Assembly (NCBI RefSeq): GCF_000698125.1
Contig: NZ_BAXA01000019.1
Coordinates: forward strand, 1 to 50,587
Length of the DNA: 50,587 nucleotides
Reading direction: 5' to 3'
From: Geomicrobium sp. JCM 19038
Lineage (GTDB): Bacteria; Bacillota; Bacilli; Bacillales; Marinococcaceae
Below the pieces are notes generated by a model. The model searched no databases. It worked only from the letters and a program-made list of their open reading frames with translations, and had not been told where the DNA came from. Both the position numbers and the translations under genes were made by a program. Below, in pieces: positions 10,832 through 20,205 of the stretch (position 1 is its first letter; every line of letters begins with the position of its first letter).

Positions 10832-11379
10832 AGATTAAAGAATGCATTGTCGTTGAAGGCCGAGATGATACGGTAGCCATTAAGCGCGCAGTTGATGCGG
10901 AAACGATTGAAACCATTGGTTCATCAGTTCCTAAGCATGTGATTGAACAAATCAAATTGGCAGACGAACGACGAGGAATTATTGTTTTAACAGATCCTGA
11001 CTATCCAGGAGAGCGTATTCGTAGAATTGTTACAGAAGCAGTACCCTCTGCTAAACATGCGTTTATACCGAAGCATCTAGCGATCTCTGCGAACAAGAAG
11101 AGTGTCGGTGTTGAACATGCTTCTCCAGAAGTCATTCGTGAAGCATTGCAAAATGTGAGAGATGGTAGCGTCTTAGACGAGTATGATCCGGTCTTGCTTG
11201 AAGACATCCATGCAGTCGGTTTAATGGCAGGATCAGAAGCACGTAACAGGCGTGAGCTGATCGGAAATGAACTGCGTATTGGTAATGCAAACGGTAAGCA
11301 GTTTTTAAAACGGATGCACAAGTTCAGAATTTCCAAGCGTGAATTTTATGATGCTGCGAAGAAAGTTGGTCTTAAATGA
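10828..11379 (+). CDS. rnmV: Ribonuclease M5 (5S rRNA maturase)
   Basis: A 183-residue Toprim nuclease that cuts both strands of the 5S rRNA precursor with help from ribosomal protein L18. Toprim motifs are VVEGRDDTVAIK (catalytic Glu) near residue 8 and LTDPDYPGERIR (DxD) near residue 55. It overlaps tatD by ATGA and rsmA by ATGA, giving the usual tatD-rnmV-rsmA coupled set. Confidence 0.96.
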   Translation: MKIKECIVVEGRDDTVAIKRAVDAETIETIGSSVPKHVIEQIKLADERRGIIVLTDPDYPGERIRRIVTEAVPSAKHAFIPKHLAISANKKSVGVEHASPEVIREALQNVRDGSVLDEYDPVLLEDIHAVGLMAGSEARNRRELIGNELRIGNANGKQFLKRMHKFRISKREFYDAAKKVGLK

Positions 11380-12254
11380 TGAAAGACATTGCAACGCCCT
11401 CAAGAACGAGGGAGATTGTTGAACAGTTTGATTTAAAAGCAAAAAAAAGCCTCGGTCAAAACTTTATGACTGACGTTAATATTTTGCATAAGTTCGTTGA
11501 TGCGACGGGAATGACTGCTGAAGATGGAGTCATTGAAGTCGGTCCTGGTATTGGTGCGTTAACTGAACAATTAGCAAAACGTGCTAAGAAAGTCATCGCA
11601 TATGAAATAGATCAACGCTTATTACCTGTATTAGATGAGACATTGAAGCAATATGACAATGTGGAGATTCGTCATGAAGACTTTCTAAAAGCCAATTTAA
11701 ATCATGTATTTAGCGAAGATTTCCAGTCAGTAGAACACGTTTATGCAGCTGGGAACTTGCCTTATTATGTGACAACGCCAATTCTAATGCGCTTTCTAGA
11801 AGAGCGCTTGCCGATTAAGACGTTAACGGTATTGATTCAAAAAGAAGTCGGTGATCGCCTAGCAGCAAAGCCTTCTACGAAAGCATATGGTTCCTTATCC
11901 ATTGCAACACAATATTATGCAGAAACTGAAGTAATTAGCCACGTACCAGCCAATGTTTTCGTGCCCAAACCGAATGTTGAATCATCGATTATTCGGTTCA
12001 CGATTCGAAGTGAGAAAGCTGTACAAGTAAAAAATGAAGATGCGTTCTTTAAACTGATTCGTGCTTCCTTCACACAAAGGAGAAAAACACTTCGTAATAA
12101 TTTGCAGTCGTGGTCTGGGAATAAAGAAGCGGTTGCTCAAGCATTTGAATTGTCAGGCATTGACGGCGGGAGAAGAGCCGAGTCGTTATCAATTGAAGAG
12201 TTTGCAAAGCTTGCAGATGCTTGGGAAATTGCACGAACCTCCTCACCTCTCTAA
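11376..12254 (+). CDS. rsmA: 16S rRNA (adenine1518-N6/adenine1519-N6)-dimethyltransferase
   Basis: KsgA/RsmA dimethylates two adjacent adenosines in helix 45 of 16S rRNA, a late 30S check. The 292-residue protein shows KKSLGQNFMTD, motif I VIEVGPGIGALTEQLA, the catalytic NLPYYVTTPI and the C-terminal FVPKPNVESSIIRF and FTQRRKTLRNNL segments. Start ATG 11376 overlaps the rnmV stop; ATG 11379 is also possible. Confidence 0.97.
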   Translation: MMKDIATPSRTREIVEQFDLKAKKSLGQNFMTDVNILHKFVDATGMTAEDGVIEVGPGIGALTEQLAKRAKKVIAYEIDQRLLPVLDETLKQYDNVEIRHEDFLKANLNHVFSEDFQSVEHVYAAGNLPYYVTTPILMRFLEERLPIKTLTVLIQKEVGDRLAAKPSTKAYGSLSIATQYYAETEVISHVPANVFVPKPNVESSIIRFTIRSEKAVQVKNEDAFFKLIRASFTQRRKTLRNNLQSWSGNKEAVAQAFELSGIDGGRRAESLSIEEFAKLADAWEIARTSSPL

Positions 12255-12295
12255 GGATCGTTGCATAAGGTAACGATATAAGAGGAGGAATCACG

Positions 12296-13167
12296 ATGTC
12301 CCTACAGGTCGGCGATTTAGTTACACGGATTTCCTATGGGGAGGACGTATTATTTCGCGTTACATCGGTTGATGATGAGGCGAACATTGAACTGAAGGGT
12401 GAGGAGCTACGCCTTGTTGCAGATGCCCCGCTCTCGGATTTGAAAAAAGTAGATGAAGATGAACGAACGGAGTTTGAAGAAGAGCAAAAGAAAAAAGAAG
12501 AGCAATGTTACCGATTGTTTCGGCAAGATTATCGGCTAATGCGAGAAAAAAATGAATATGAATTGTCTTCAGCGTATACGACCCCGAATCCCCAATATTT
12601 TGAGATGAGGGTCGTGTTTTGCATATGGATGGAGACGCCTCTTATTTACAAAAATGCACAGCCATGTACGATCGGCTAGGAATTCCTGTGTACGGCGCCC
12701 ACATGCGTGAGACAGATATGCCTCATCAAGTTGCTTCTCTTCTAGAGATGGTTCAACCCGATATTCTAGTCATTACAGGGCACGATGCGTTTACTCGTTC
12801 TAAAGGAACGGATAAAGACTTAAAGGCGTACCGACATTCCAAAGCGTTTGCCCAAACGGTTCGAGAGGCACGAAAGGCAATTCCGAACTTAGATGATCTT
12901 ATTATTTTTGCTGGTGCTTGTCAGTCGTACTTCGAAGGGTTAATTCGTGCTGGGGCAAACTTTGCAAGCTCTCCATCGAGAGTGAATATTCATGCCCTGG
13001 ACCCTGTATATATTGCATCGCGTGTTAGTATGACGCCATTTTTGGACCGGGTACAGCTAAGCGAAGTGTTGCGTAATACGATTACTGGTGAAGATGGCCT
13101 TGGTGGAATCGATACAAAAGGAGTTCTACGTCGAGGGATTCCTCTGAAGAACCAAGATGATTTGTAA
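12296..13167 (+). CDS. yabG: Sporulation-specific protease YabG, frame broken once
   Basis: YabG is a cysteine protease made late in the mother cell that trims spore coat proteins such as SpoIVA and SafA and allows transglutaminase cross-linking. The N-terminal part (VGDLVTRISYGEDVLFRV) and the C-terminal part (DILVITGHDAFT, IIFAGACQSYFEGLIRAGANF) are both typical and lie in different frames. The break is at 12606-12610: restoring GGGG for GGG gives M-R-G-R-V-L-H-M-D-G-D. The repaired product is 290 residues, exactly the B. subtilis length. The start is ATG 12296 behind AGAGGAGG. A terminator follows. Confidence 0.9.
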
Positions 13168-13170
13168 TGA

Positions 13171-13206
13171 GAAAACCTGTCGTAAACGTTCGTTCGACAG
13201 GTTTTC
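13171..13206 (+). terminator. Terminator after yabG
   Basis: GAAAACCTGTCG and CGACAGGTTTTC form a perfect 12-base stem with a 12-base loop; the T run is within the right arm. Between here and the veg promoter no gene is seen. A short inverted repeat, ACAGCC/GGCTGT (13320-13340), is followed by an AT-only tract that may act as an UP element. Confidence 0.75.
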
Positions 13207-13365
13207 ATGTATTCCGTAATCAATTCATAGTAAACGACACGTTAAAACATACATGTATAGTCTTACCAAAATGAGGCATCCTAACGAGAAATCTTCAGAT
13301 TCGACATTATTAATGGTTGACAGCCTATACTTCTGGCTGTTAAAATTTTAATATTTTGTATTTCA

Positions 13366-13394
13366 TTGACCAATTGTTGGATTTGTGATAAAAT
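13366..13394 (+). promoter_or_regulatory. Sigma-A promoter of veg
   Basis: TTGACC (13366-13371), a 17-base spacer and TAAAAT (13389-13394), preceded by an AT-only tract at 13341-13362. The veg promoter of B. subtilis is one of its strongest. Confidence 0.75.
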
Positions 13395-13419
13395 TAGCTT
13401 AGTGAGGTGGGGTGACAAG

Positions 13420-13671
13420 ATGGGTAAAACGTTAGTAGAAATTAAGCAGTCGCTTGAAGAGAACGTAGGTAAGCGGATTACACTGAAAGCTAATGGCGGA
13501 CGCCGCAAGATTGTGGAGCGTTCAGGAATGTTAGAAGGCACGTACCCCTCAGTATTTATTGTGAAGTTAGATCGAGACAAACACAAAGTAGAACGTGTGT
13601 CTTACAGTTACACGGACGTATTAACGGAAACCGTACAACTTACGGTTTGCGAAGATCAAGAATTAGCGTAA
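13420..13671 (+). CDS. veg: Veg protein
   Basis: An 83-residue protein with the typical [33 protein letters not shown] and [12 protein letters not shown] segments of the Veg family (DUF1021). In B. subtilis Veg stimulates biofilm matrix genes by acting against the repressor SinR; it is very highly expressed. The start chosen is ATG 13420 behind GAGGTGGGG, which gives the normal length; a longer in-frame extension would run back into the promoter. Confidence 0.95.
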   Translation: MGKTLVEIKQSLEENVGKRITLKANGGRRKIVERSGMLEGTYPSVFIVKLDRDKHKVERVSYSYTDVLTETVQLTVCEDQELA

Positions 13672-13704
13672 TATAACAGAGAATGATAGATTGACCTTAC
13701 TTAT

Positions 13705-13743
13705 GCTGCTTAGTTCTGTAAAGACTGGCAGCTATATTTTTTT
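13705..13743 (+). terminator. Terminator after veg
   Basis: GCTGC (13705-13709) and GCAGC (13728-13732) close a hairpin with further partial pairing inside, followed by TATATTTTTTT. Confidence 0.6.
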
Positions 13744-13760
13744 GTCTGCAGAGCATCATA
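13732..13760 (+). promoter_or_regulatory. Candidate sigma-G promoter of sspF
   Basis: CTATA (13732-13736), 17 bases and CATCATA (13754-13760) resemble the forespore sigma-G pattern (TGAATA, then CATACTA). The -35 would overlap the foot of the veg terminator. Small acid-soluble protein genes are known sigma-G targets. Confidence 0.35.
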
Positions 13761-13799
13761 AAGGTTGTACGGTAAAGCTTAAACAGGGAGCTGGTTCCG

Positions 13800-13982
13800 T
13801 TGAGCCGTCATCGAAGTATAATGTCAGATGCACTCAAAGAAGAAATTGCAAAAGAACTAGGCTTTTATGATACGGTCCAACGAGAAGGTTGGGGCGGCAT
13901 TAAGTCAAGAGATGCCGGGAACATGGTCAAACGCGCCGTGCAAATGGCAGAAGAGCAATTAGCCAGCAAGTACCAGAAGTAA
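13800..13982 (+). CDS. sspF: Small acid-soluble spore protein SspF (alpha/beta-like)
   Basis: A 60-residue DNA-binding spore protein of the SspF branch. The segments [20 protein letters not shown] and [16 protein letters not shown] carry the conserved region that coats spore DNA. It starts at TTG 13800 behind AGGGAGCTGG. It lies between veg and ispE as in B. subtilis and has its own terminator. Confidence 0.93.
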   Translation: MSRHRSIMSDALKEEIAKELGFYDTVQREGWGGIKSRDAGNMVKRAVQMAEEQLASKYQK

Positions 13983-13991
13983 CAGCCGTAC

Positions 13992-14033
13992 AAAGAAGGG
14001 GCACCGCAGTTCATCTGCTGGTGTCTCTTTTTG
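13992..14033 (+). terminator. Terminator after sspF
   Basis: AAAGA-AGGGGCACC-GCAG pairs with CTGC-TGGTGTC-TCTTT around TTCAT, followed by T residues. Confidence 0.7.
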
Positions 14034-14144
14034 TATAAGAACACTCGTTAGAAGCTATGGGTCCGCATCCTGTACATAGGTAAGTATTTCGACTAAAATA
14101 AAGGAATACAATTCGTGTAGATTGCGAGAAAGAGGAGAAAGCTG

Positions 14145-14999
14145 TTGAAATGTTCGCTGAAAGCACCAGCAAAGATTAATCTTTCGTTAGATGTGCTGGC
14201 AAAACGCGAGGATGGATTTCACGAAGTGGAAATGATTATGACAGAAGTTGATCTTGCTGATCGAATTGATTTAACGATTCGAAATGACCAACAAATTGTT
14301 ATACAAACATTAGCGGGATACATTCCTGCTGATAGCCGTAACCTCGCTTACCAAGCCGCACGTTTAATTAAGGATCGATTTCGAATTGCTGCCGGTGTAA
14401 CGATTTATATCCAAAAAAACATCCCCGTAGCTGCAGGTCTTGCTGGAGGCAGTAGTGATGCAGCAGCGGTGTTACGAGGATTAAACCAAATGTGGGATTT
14501 AGGGCTTTCAAAAGCACAATTGGCTGCTCTAGGTTCAGAAATCGGCTCAGATGTTGCATTTTGTGTGTACGGTGGTACGGCAAAGGCAACGGGGAGAGGC
14601 GAGAAGATTGAACGGCTACCTGCTCCCCCTCCGTGTTGGGTCGTCCTAGCCAAGCCTCCAATCGGTGTGTCAACGGGAGAGGTGTACGGAAGGGTTCAAA
14701 TGTCATCAAATGCTGCAGCTCCTAAAAGTGAAACGATTAAGCAAGCAATTCTTGCAGGAGATTACAACCAAATCTGTCATCATCTCCATAACGATTTGGA
14801 GCCTGTGACGATGTCGTTGCATCATGAGGTACTACAAATTAAAGAGCGTATGCTTGAATCAGGTGCAGATGCCTCCTTAATGAGCGGTAGTGGTCCAACT
14901 GTGTTTGGCCTTATTCGTAACGAAGGGCAAGTCCACCGGGTTTACAATGCCTTGCGAGGATTTTGTGATCAAGTGTATGCAGTCCGAACGATTTCCTAA
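14145..14999 (+). CDS. ispE: 4-diphosphocytidyl-2-C-methyl-D-erythritol kinase
   Basis: GHMP kinase of the MEP isoprenoid pathway that phosphorylates CDP-methylerythritol. The 284-residue protein begins with the substrate motif [12 protein letters not shown]. It has the ATP-binding glycine loop [20 protein letters not shown] near residues 93-112 and the C-terminal [13 protein letters not shown]. The start is TTG 14145 behind AAGAGGAGA. The 60 bases before it hold no clear promoter. Confidence 0.97.
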   Translation: MKCSLKAPAKINLSLDVLAKREDGFHEVEMIMTEVDLADRIDLTIRNDQQIVIQTLAGYIPADSRNLAYQAARLIKDRFRIAAGVTIYIQKNIPVAAGLAGGSSDAAAVLRGLNQMWDLGLSKAQLAALGSEIGSDVAFCVYGGTAKATGRGEKIERLPAPPPCWVVLAKPPIGVSTGEVYGRVQMSSNAAAPKSETIKQAILAGDYNQICHHLHNDLEPVTMSLHHEVLQIKERMLESGADASLMSGSGPTVFGLIRNEGQVHRVYNALRGFCDQVYAVRTIS

Positions 15000-15004
15000 G
15001 CTAC

Positions 15005-15034
15005 TTGTGAAAATACGTATAAAAGTGGTATCAT
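15005..15034 (+). promoter_or_regulatory. Candidate sigma-A promoter of purR
   Basis: TTGTGA (15005-15010) and TATCAT (15029-15034) with an 18-base spacer, just upstream of purR. No clear PurR box was found next to it. Confidence 0.4.
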
Positions 15035-15067
15035 ACTCTTGAAATATTCGTGTTTTCGGAGGTCGTC

Positions 15068-15895
15068 ATGAAAAAGCTAAAAAGAAGTGGACGTCTTGTT
15101 GATATGACGTACTTTTTATTACAAAATCCGAATCAATTGATCTCGTTAACGTACTTTGCAGAACGTTACCAATCTGCAAAGTCATCGATTAGTGAAGATC
15201 TAACGATCGTTAAGTCCATTTTTGAAAGTGAGAAGATGGGTTATTTGACAACGGTCCCTGGCGCAAGTGGTGGTGTTCGTTATGAGCCTGCGGTTCCACT
15301 AGAAGAAGGGGAGCAGCTTGTTCAATCTCTTTGCGAACGTTTAGAGGACGCTAGTCGATTGCTACCAGGTGGGTACCTTTACCTTATGGATATTCTTGGA
15401 CAACCCCGATTTATGAATGATATTGGACGATTGTTCGCTGGTATTTATCGTTCAAGGGAAGTGGATGGGGTAATGACTGTGGCAACGAAAGGAATTCCTC
15501 TCGCTTATGCGATTGGAAATCACCTTGATGTTCCGGTTAGTATTGTTCGAAAAGACCATCGGGTAACGGAAGGTTCTGTCGTAAGTATCAATTATGCATC
15601 AGGCTCATCAAATCGGATTCAAACGATGTCAATTGGACGTCGTAGTATATCCGAAGGAGCGAACATGCTCATTGTTGATGACTTCATGAAAGGCGGAGGC
15701 ACCGCTCAAGGGATGGCAGAGCTATTAAAAGAGGTGAAGGCTAACCTTGTTGGTATTGCCGTACTCGTTGAAGCTGCAACAGATGAAAGAGTTATAGATG
15801 ATTACATTTCGCTTGTTCGACTTGAAGAAGTGAACGAGAAAACGAAACAAATCAAAGCCGTTCCAGGGAATTACTCAAAACATCTCAAATTCTAG
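15068..15895 (+). CDS. purR: Purine operon repressor PurR
   Basis: Represses purine synthesis and transport genes when PRPP is low. The 275-residue protein has an N-terminal winged helix ([20 protein letters not shown] and following, about residues 1-70). The phosphoribosyltransferase-like domain carries the PRPP-binding motif [16 protein letters not shown] near residues 199-214. The start chosen is ATG 15068, six bases after GGAGG, which gives the family length. The ridA gene follows 22 bases later, as the purR-yabJ pair in B. subtilis. Confidence 0.96.
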   Translation: MKKLKRSGRLVDMTYFLLQNPNQLISLTYFAERYQSAKSSISEDLTIVKSIFESEKMGYLTTVPGASGGVRYEPAVPLEEGEQLVQSLCERLEDASRLLPGGYLYLMDILGQPRFMNDIGRLFAGIYRSREVDGVMTVATKGIPLAYAIGNHLDVPVSIVRKDHRVTEGSVVSINYASGSSNRIQTMSIGRRSISEGANMLIVDDFMKGGGTAQGMAELLKEVKANLVGIAVLVEAATDERVIDDYISLVRLEEVNEKTKQIKAVPGNYSKHLKF

Positions 15896-15917
15896 GTTGA
15901 TCTTGGAGGGAAAAGCA

Positions 15918-16294
15918 ATGAAAAAGGTATTTACGAAAGAAGCACCTGAAGCCATTGGCCCATATTCTCAAGGAATCATCGTGAATAACATGTTTTATAG
16001 TTCAGGTCAGATCCCCCTTACAAAAGACATGACGATTGTTGACGGGGTATTCAAGAGCAAACACACCAAGTGATGGCAAACGTTAAGGCCGTGCTACAAG
16101 AAGCGGGTGCAACGCTTGAATCGGTAGTGAAGACGACAGTGTTTATTAAAGATATGAATCAATTCCCTGAGATTAACGAAGTGTACGGACAGTATTTTGA
16201 TACTCACCAGCCTGCGCGTTCATGCGTAGAAGTGGCACGTCTTCCTAAAGACGTCCTCATTGAAATCGAAGTGATTGCGCTAGTGCAAGCATAA
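15918..16294 (+). CDS. ridA: RidA family enamine/imine deaminase (YabJ), frame broken once
   Basis: Family members hydrolyse reactive enamines and imines, such as 2-aminoacrylate, to ketones and ammonia; in B. subtilis YabJ also affects purine gene control. The N-terminal part ([20 protein letters not shown]) and the C-terminal part ([19 protein letters not shown], with the catalytic Arg in PARSCVEVA) are in different frames. The break is at 16041-16044: five G in place of four give [12 protein letters not shown]. The repaired length is 125 residues, identical to YabJ. The ribosome site is TTGGAGGG. Confidence 0.92.
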
Positions 16295-16319
16295 AACGAA
16301 CCTTTCGGTTCGTTTTTTG
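16294..16319 (+). terminator. Terminator after ridA
   Basis: AAACGAACC and GGTTCGTTT form a perfect stem around TTTC, followed by T residues; it overlaps the ridA stop codon. The 127 bases between here and the spoVG promoter hold no gene that I can see. Confidence 0.85.
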
Positions 16320-16446
16320 TTCGTCACGCTAGTAATTCTAAAAGCCCATGTTTTTCATTGGTAATCCGTAACACTCAGTGAAAAACGACGTTCTAGATTT
16401 GATTCAAAACATTAAACGAACAAATATTAAATATTTTTAGAAATTA

Positions 16447-16478
16447 AGCAGGAATATGCAATCTTGATGTGGAAAAAT
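16447..16478 (+). promoter_or_regulatory. Candidate sigma-H promoter of spoVG
   Basis: AGCAGGA (16447-16453), 15 bases, then GTGGAAAAAT (16469-16478) resemble the sigma-H pattern (AGGAWWT, then RGAAT) and the known B. subtilis spoVG promoter. An AT-rich block lies upstream, as in B. subtilis. The spacer is slightly long and the -10 is imperfect. Confidence 0.5.
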
Positions 16479-16547
16479 ATTCCCCAGAGCCAAAATAAAA
16501 ACGCTCACAACATGAAGATGTGAAGAGTTAGTGAAGGTGGTGAAAGG

Positions 16548-16841
16548 ATGGAAGTAACAGACGTAAGACTTCGTAGGGTCAATACAGCTGGTCGGATGCG
16601 TGCCATTGCATCGATTACCTTTGATCAGGAATTTGTTGTACATGATATTCGTGTTATCGACGGCAACAACGGGTTGTTCGTGGCAATGCCAAGCAAGCGT
16701 ACCCCTGATGGAGAATTTAGAGACATCGCCCACCCAATTTCTTCCCGTACACGCGAGAAGATCCAAACAGCAGTGTTGGATGAGTACGAGCGTCAAGGAC
16801 AATATGAAAATGTTGAGTATGAAGAAGCGGGTGCTTCTTAA
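16548..16841 (+). CDS. spoVG: Regulatory protein SpoVG
   Basis: A 97-residue nucleic-acid-binding regulator that affects septation, sporulation and virulence traits in Firmicutes. The segments [40 protein letters not shown] and [19 protein letters not shown] are those of the family. The start is ATG behind GAAGGTGGTGAAAGG. A strong terminator follows. Confidence 0.97.
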   Translation: MEVTDVRLRRVNTAGRMRAIASITFDQEFVVHDIRVIDGNNGLFVAMPSKRTPDGEFRDIAHPISSRTREKIQTAVLDEYERQGQYENVEYEEAGAS

Positions 16842-16850
16842 TCATGAAGG

Positions 16851-16882
16851 CTCTGCACAACGATGTGCAGGGTCTTTTTTCG
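16851..16882 (+). terminator. Terminator after spoVG
   Basis: GGCTCTGCACA and TGTGCAGGGTC pair around ACGA, followed by six T. Confidence 0.85.
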
Positions 16883-16991
16883 TGATTGAAAAACCCCTCG
16901 AGATAAGATATATTCATACAAGATCATAAGTCATTACTAAAGTGCAGACGTCTGTACTTTTTGGATAATGAATTCAATCGGAGGTCTTTGA

Positions 16992-18365
16992 ATGAGTAAC
17001 CGATACGCAATTATTCTTGCTGCTGGGCAAGGTACACGTATGAAGTCAAAACTGCCTAAAGTTTTACACCAAGTTTGTGGAAAGCCAATGATTTCACATG
17101 TCTTAGAACAAGTGCAATCGGCTGGTTTTGAAAAGTCGACTGTCGTCATCGGTCATCAAGGTGAAGAAGTCAAAGAAACGCTAGGAGATCGTTGTCAGTT
17201 TGTTTGGCAGCATGAACAGCTCGGAACCGGTCATGCTGTGAAACAAGCAGCACCCCACTTAGCTGATCGTTCAGGAACGACGCTAGTCATTAGTGCAGAT
17301 ACGCCAATGATTTCTGCTGAGACGATGAAAGCGCTGAGTGATTATCACGAAGATCGCGGGGCGAAAGTAACGGTACTTACAGCGCGCGTAGATGACGCAA
17401 CTGGGCTCGGAAGAATTATCCGTGATCCTGAAAGTGGCGATGTCCTACGTATTGTTGAACATAAAGATGCAACACTAAAAGAGCGTGGAATTTCTGAGAT
17501 TAACACAGCGACGTATTGTTTTGATAACGAAGCCTTATTTGCTGCTTTAGAAAAAGTCACAAATGAAAATGCACAAAACGAATACTACCTTCCTGACGTA
17601 TTAGAAATTTTAAAGAATGAAGGCGAACGGGTTGCAGCGTTTGAAACCCATGATGGCGCAGAAGCAATGGGTGTTAATGATCGTTTAGCACTCTCGCAGG
17701 CGGAGCAAGTCATGCGAAAGCGGATTAATGAACATTGGATGAAGCAAGGCGTCACGTTTATTGCGCCTGATCAGACGTATGTTTCGGCAGATTCAGAGTT
17801 ACACCCAGATACGATCCTCCACCCTGGTACGGTTATTCGTGGAAAATCAATTGTTCACGAAGGAAGTGAAATCGGACCAAACTCAGAGATTGAAGATAGT
17901 ACAATTGGTTCTTATTCAACGATTAAACAATCGGTCGTTATAAAGAGTACAGTTGGTCGAGACGTTAACATCGGTCCTTTTGCACATGTTCGTCCAGAAT
18001 CAACAATTCATGATGAAGCAAAGCTCGGCAACTTCGTTGAGGTGAAGAAATCGACCATTGGCAAAGGGTCAAAAGCTAACCATTTAAGTTATTTAGGTGA
18101 TGCGAGTATCGGGGAAAACGTCAATGTTGGTTGCGGTTCAATAACCGTGAATTATGATGGGAAAGAAAAGCACGTAACGACGATTGAAGATGGTGCTTTT
18201 ATAGGCTGTAATGCGAACCTTGTCGCACCTGTCACGATCGGCAAAGGCGCATTTGTAGCTGCCGGTTCGACCATTACAGATGATGTGCCAGGTGATTCTT
18301 TAGCGCTTGCAAGAGCGAGACAAACGAATAAAACGGGCTATATGAACAAAAACGATAAAAAATAA
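16992..18365 (+). CDS. glmU: Bifunctional UDP-GlcNAc pyrophosphorylase / glucosamine-1-P acetyltransferase
   Basis: Makes UDP-GlcNAc for peptidoglycan and teichoic acids. Of 457 residues, 1-230 are the nucleotidyltransferase with [19 protein letters not shown]. From about 250 on there is a left-handed beta helix of hexapeptide repeats with the acetyltransferase residues in [19 protein letters not shown]. The start is ATG behind ATCGGAGG. It is 19 bases from prs, as in B. subtilis. Confidence 0.98.
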   Translation: MSNRYAIILAAGQGTRMKSKLPKVLHQVCGKPMISHVLEQVQSAGFEKSTVVIGHQGEEVKETLGDRCQFVWQHEQLGTGHAVKQAAPHLADRSGTTLVISADTPMISAETMKALSDYHEDRGAKVTVLTARVDDATGLGRIIRDPESGDVLRIVEHKDATLKERGISEINTATYCFDNEALFAALEKVTNENAQNEYYLPDVLEILKNEGERVAAFETHDGAEAMGVNDRLALSQAEQVMRKRINEHWMKQGVTFIAPDQTYVSADSELHPDTILHPGTVIRGKSIVHEGSEIGPNSEIEDSTIGSYSTIKQSVVIKSTVGRDVNIGPFAHVRPESTIHDEAKLGNFVEVKKSTIGKGSKANHLSYLGDASIGENVNVGCGSITVNYDGKEKHVTTIEDGAFIGCNANLVAPVTIGKGAFVAAGSTITDDVPGDSLALARARQTNKTGYMNKNDKK

Positions 18366-18384
18366 CCTTTAGGAGGTTCGTTCA

Positions 18385-19329
18385 ATGAGCTATGTTGACT
18401 CAACATTAAAGATTTTCACATTGAACTCAAATCCTGCACTGGCTGAGGAGATTGCTTCTCACATCGGTGTAGAAATGGGAAAGAGTTCTGTTAAACGATT
18501 TAGCGATGGAGAAGTACAAATCAACATTGAAGAGAGTATTCGTGGAGATGATGTCTACTTAATTCAATCAACATCTGAACCCGCAAATGAGCATTTGATG
18601 GAACTATTAATTATGATCGATGCTTGTAAACGTGCCTCTGCAAAAACGATTAACGTGGTTATTCCCTACTACGGCTATGCAAGACAAGATCGTAAGGCAC
18701 GTTCAAGAGAGCCTATTACAGCAAAGCTCGTAGCAAATCTTTTGGAGACGGCAGGCGTGACTCGCGTATTAACGTTTGATTTGCATGCGTCACAAATCCA
18801 AGGTTTCTTCGATATTCCAGTTGACCAACTACTAGGGTCAAGAATTCTGTCCTCTTACTTTTTAGAGAAGAACTTAGAAGATCTCGTAATCGTGTCTCCA
18901 GATCATGGTGGTGTTGTGCGGGCAAGAAGAATGGCTGACTTAATGGATGCACCGATTGCAATCATTGATAAGCGTCGACCTCGTCCTAATGAAGCTGAAG
19001 TCATGAACATTGTTGGTCATATTGAGAACAAGACGGCAATTATTATTGATGACATCATTGATACAGCAGGTACGCTTCAACTAGCAGGAGATGCCCTTAT
19101 GAAACACGGCGCAAAAGAAGTGTACGCGTGTGCCACTCACCCTGTTTTATCCGGACCGGCAATTTCGAGGCTAGAAGACTCGCAAATTAAAGAAGTTGTT
19201 GTTACAAACACCATTGCTTTGCCTGAAGAGAAGAAGATTCCAAAGCTCGTTCAATTGTCAATTGGCTCGTTAATGGCAGATGCAATTATTCGTGTCCATG
19301 AGCAAACATCAGTGAGTACGTTGTTTTAA
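18385..19329 (+). CDS. prs: Ribose-phosphate pyrophosphokinase
   Basis: Makes PRPP from ribose-5-phosphate and ATP. The 314-residue protein has [20 protein letters not shown] (ATP site), the metal-binding [16 protein letters not shown] and the PRPP loop [17 protein letters not shown] near residues 214-230. The start is ATG behind TAGGAGG. It is likely cotranscribed with glmU. Confidence 0.98.
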   Translation: MSYVDSTLKIFTLNSNPALAEEIASHIGVEMGKSSVKRFSDGEVQINIEESIRGDDVYLIQSTSEPANEHLMELLIMIDACKRASAKTINVVIPYYGYARQDRKARSREPITAKLVANLLETAGVTRVLTFDLHASQIQGFFDIPVDQLLGSRILSSYFLEKNLEDLVIVSPDHGGVVRARRMADLMDAPIAIIDKRRPRPNEAEVMNIVGHIENKTAIIIDDIIDTAGTLQLAGDALMKHGAKEVYACATHPVLSGPAISRLEDSQIKEVVVTNTIALPEEKKIPKLVQLSIGSLMADAIIRVHEQTSVSTLF

Positions 19330-19345
19330 GGAAAAGGGGCATCAT

Positions 19346-19374
19346 TTGCATGAGGGTTCAAATCATGCTAGCAT
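19346..19374 (+). promoter_or_regulatory. Candidate promoter of ctc/rplY
   Basis: TTGCAT (19346-19351), 17 bases and TAGCAT (19369-19374), in the 141-base gap before ctc. I could not see a sigma-B type promoter, although B. subtilis ctc has one. Confidence 0.3.
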
Positions 19375-19470
19375 ATAGCCTTAGAGGGTGAGTTTATCGT
19401 ACGTACAAACGTTAACAGGATGCATGAGCAGTAATGTACGTGAAAATAATCGATGAGGTGACTATAGACA

Positions 19471-20118
19471 ATGGCTAAATTACAAGCACATTCTAGAAAT
19501 GACTTACGACGTTCAGTAACACGTAAGCTAAGAGTTGACGGGTTTGTTCCAGCTGTTCTTTACGGAAAGAAAACCGAGAGCATTGCGGTTTCTGTACCAA
19601 GCATCGAATTTATGAAGACATTGCGTGAAGCAGGACGTAACGGTATTATTGATCTTTTTGTCGATGGCGATGGTAAGAAGCATCAAGTAATGGTACACGA
19701 TCTACAAAATGATATTCTCAAAGGGAACACAACACACATTGATTTCTTTGAAGTCGATATGAAGTCAGAGCTCGATGCAGATGTTGCTGTTAATCTTGTT
19801 GGAGATGCACCAGGTGAAGCAGAAGGTGGCGTACTTTCTCATATGCTTTACACGATTTCCGTTCGTGCACTACCAACAGAAATTCCAGAATCAATTGAAG
19901 TTGATATCTCTCAATTAGGTGTTGGTGATTCAATTTCAGTTTCAGACTTGAAATCAGGAAAGAACTTTGAATTCAACAACGATGATGAAGAAACGGTTGT
20001 TGCAGTTCTTGCCCCAACTCTTGAAGACGAAGGCACTGAAGAAGAAGCTTCGGACGAGCCTGAGCTTGTAGAGAACGATGAGGCTTCTGATGAAGGGTCT
20101 GACGATAGCGAACAATAA
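19471..20118 (+). CDS. rplY: Ribosomal protein L25/general stress protein Ctc
   Basis: A 5S rRNA-binding protein of the long, two-domain TL5/Ctc type, 215 residues. The N-terminal L25 domain carries FVPAVLYGKKTESIAVSV; the C-terminal domain follows from about residue 95. The last 35 residues are almost all acidic or small (EDEGTEEEASDEPE and onward), longer than in B. subtilis Ctc (204). This might be a salt-adaptation trait. The start is ATG behind GATGAGGTGA. The pth gene follows after a terminator. Confidence 0.95.
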   Translation: MAKLQAHSRNDLRRSVTRKLRVDGFVPAVLYGKKTESIAVSVPSIEFMKTLREAGRNGIIDLFVDGDGKKHQVMVHDLQNDILKGNTTHIDFFEVDMKSELDADVAVNLVGDAPGEAEGGVLSHMLYTISVRALPTEIPESIEVDISQLGVGDSISVSDLKSGKNFEFNNDDEETVVAVLAPTLEDEGTEEEASDEPELVENDEASDEGSDDSEQ

Positions 20119-20137
20119 TGAAAAGCGAATGAAGGAC

Positions 20138-20167
20138 AAGGCATAGCCCCTCGGTTATGCCTTTTTT
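20138..20167 (+). terminator. Terminator after ctc
   Basis: AAGGCATA and TATGCCTT pair around a ten-base loop, followed by a T run. Confidence 0.8.
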
Positions 20168-20205
20168 CGCAGTTTAAGTAAATGAACTGAAAGGAAGTTA
20201 CATCC

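Noticed and set aside
12110-12254. Frame overlap between rsmA and another open frame at its 3' end
   Set aside because: The other frame has no motif and simply shadows the intact rsmA ending.
13281-13586. A minus-strand open frame across the veg promoter and gene
   Set aside because: It is opposite a strong conserved promoter and gene and has no family signature.
19400-19441. Inverted repeat ACGTAC/GTACGT in the ctc leader
   Set aside because: Arms are six bases, palindromic in themselves, with a loop of about 29 bases; easily a chance event.
19330-19470. Sigma-B promoter expected for ctc
   Set aside because: No convincing GTTTAA plus GGGTAT pair was found, so I list only a weak sigma-A candidate.
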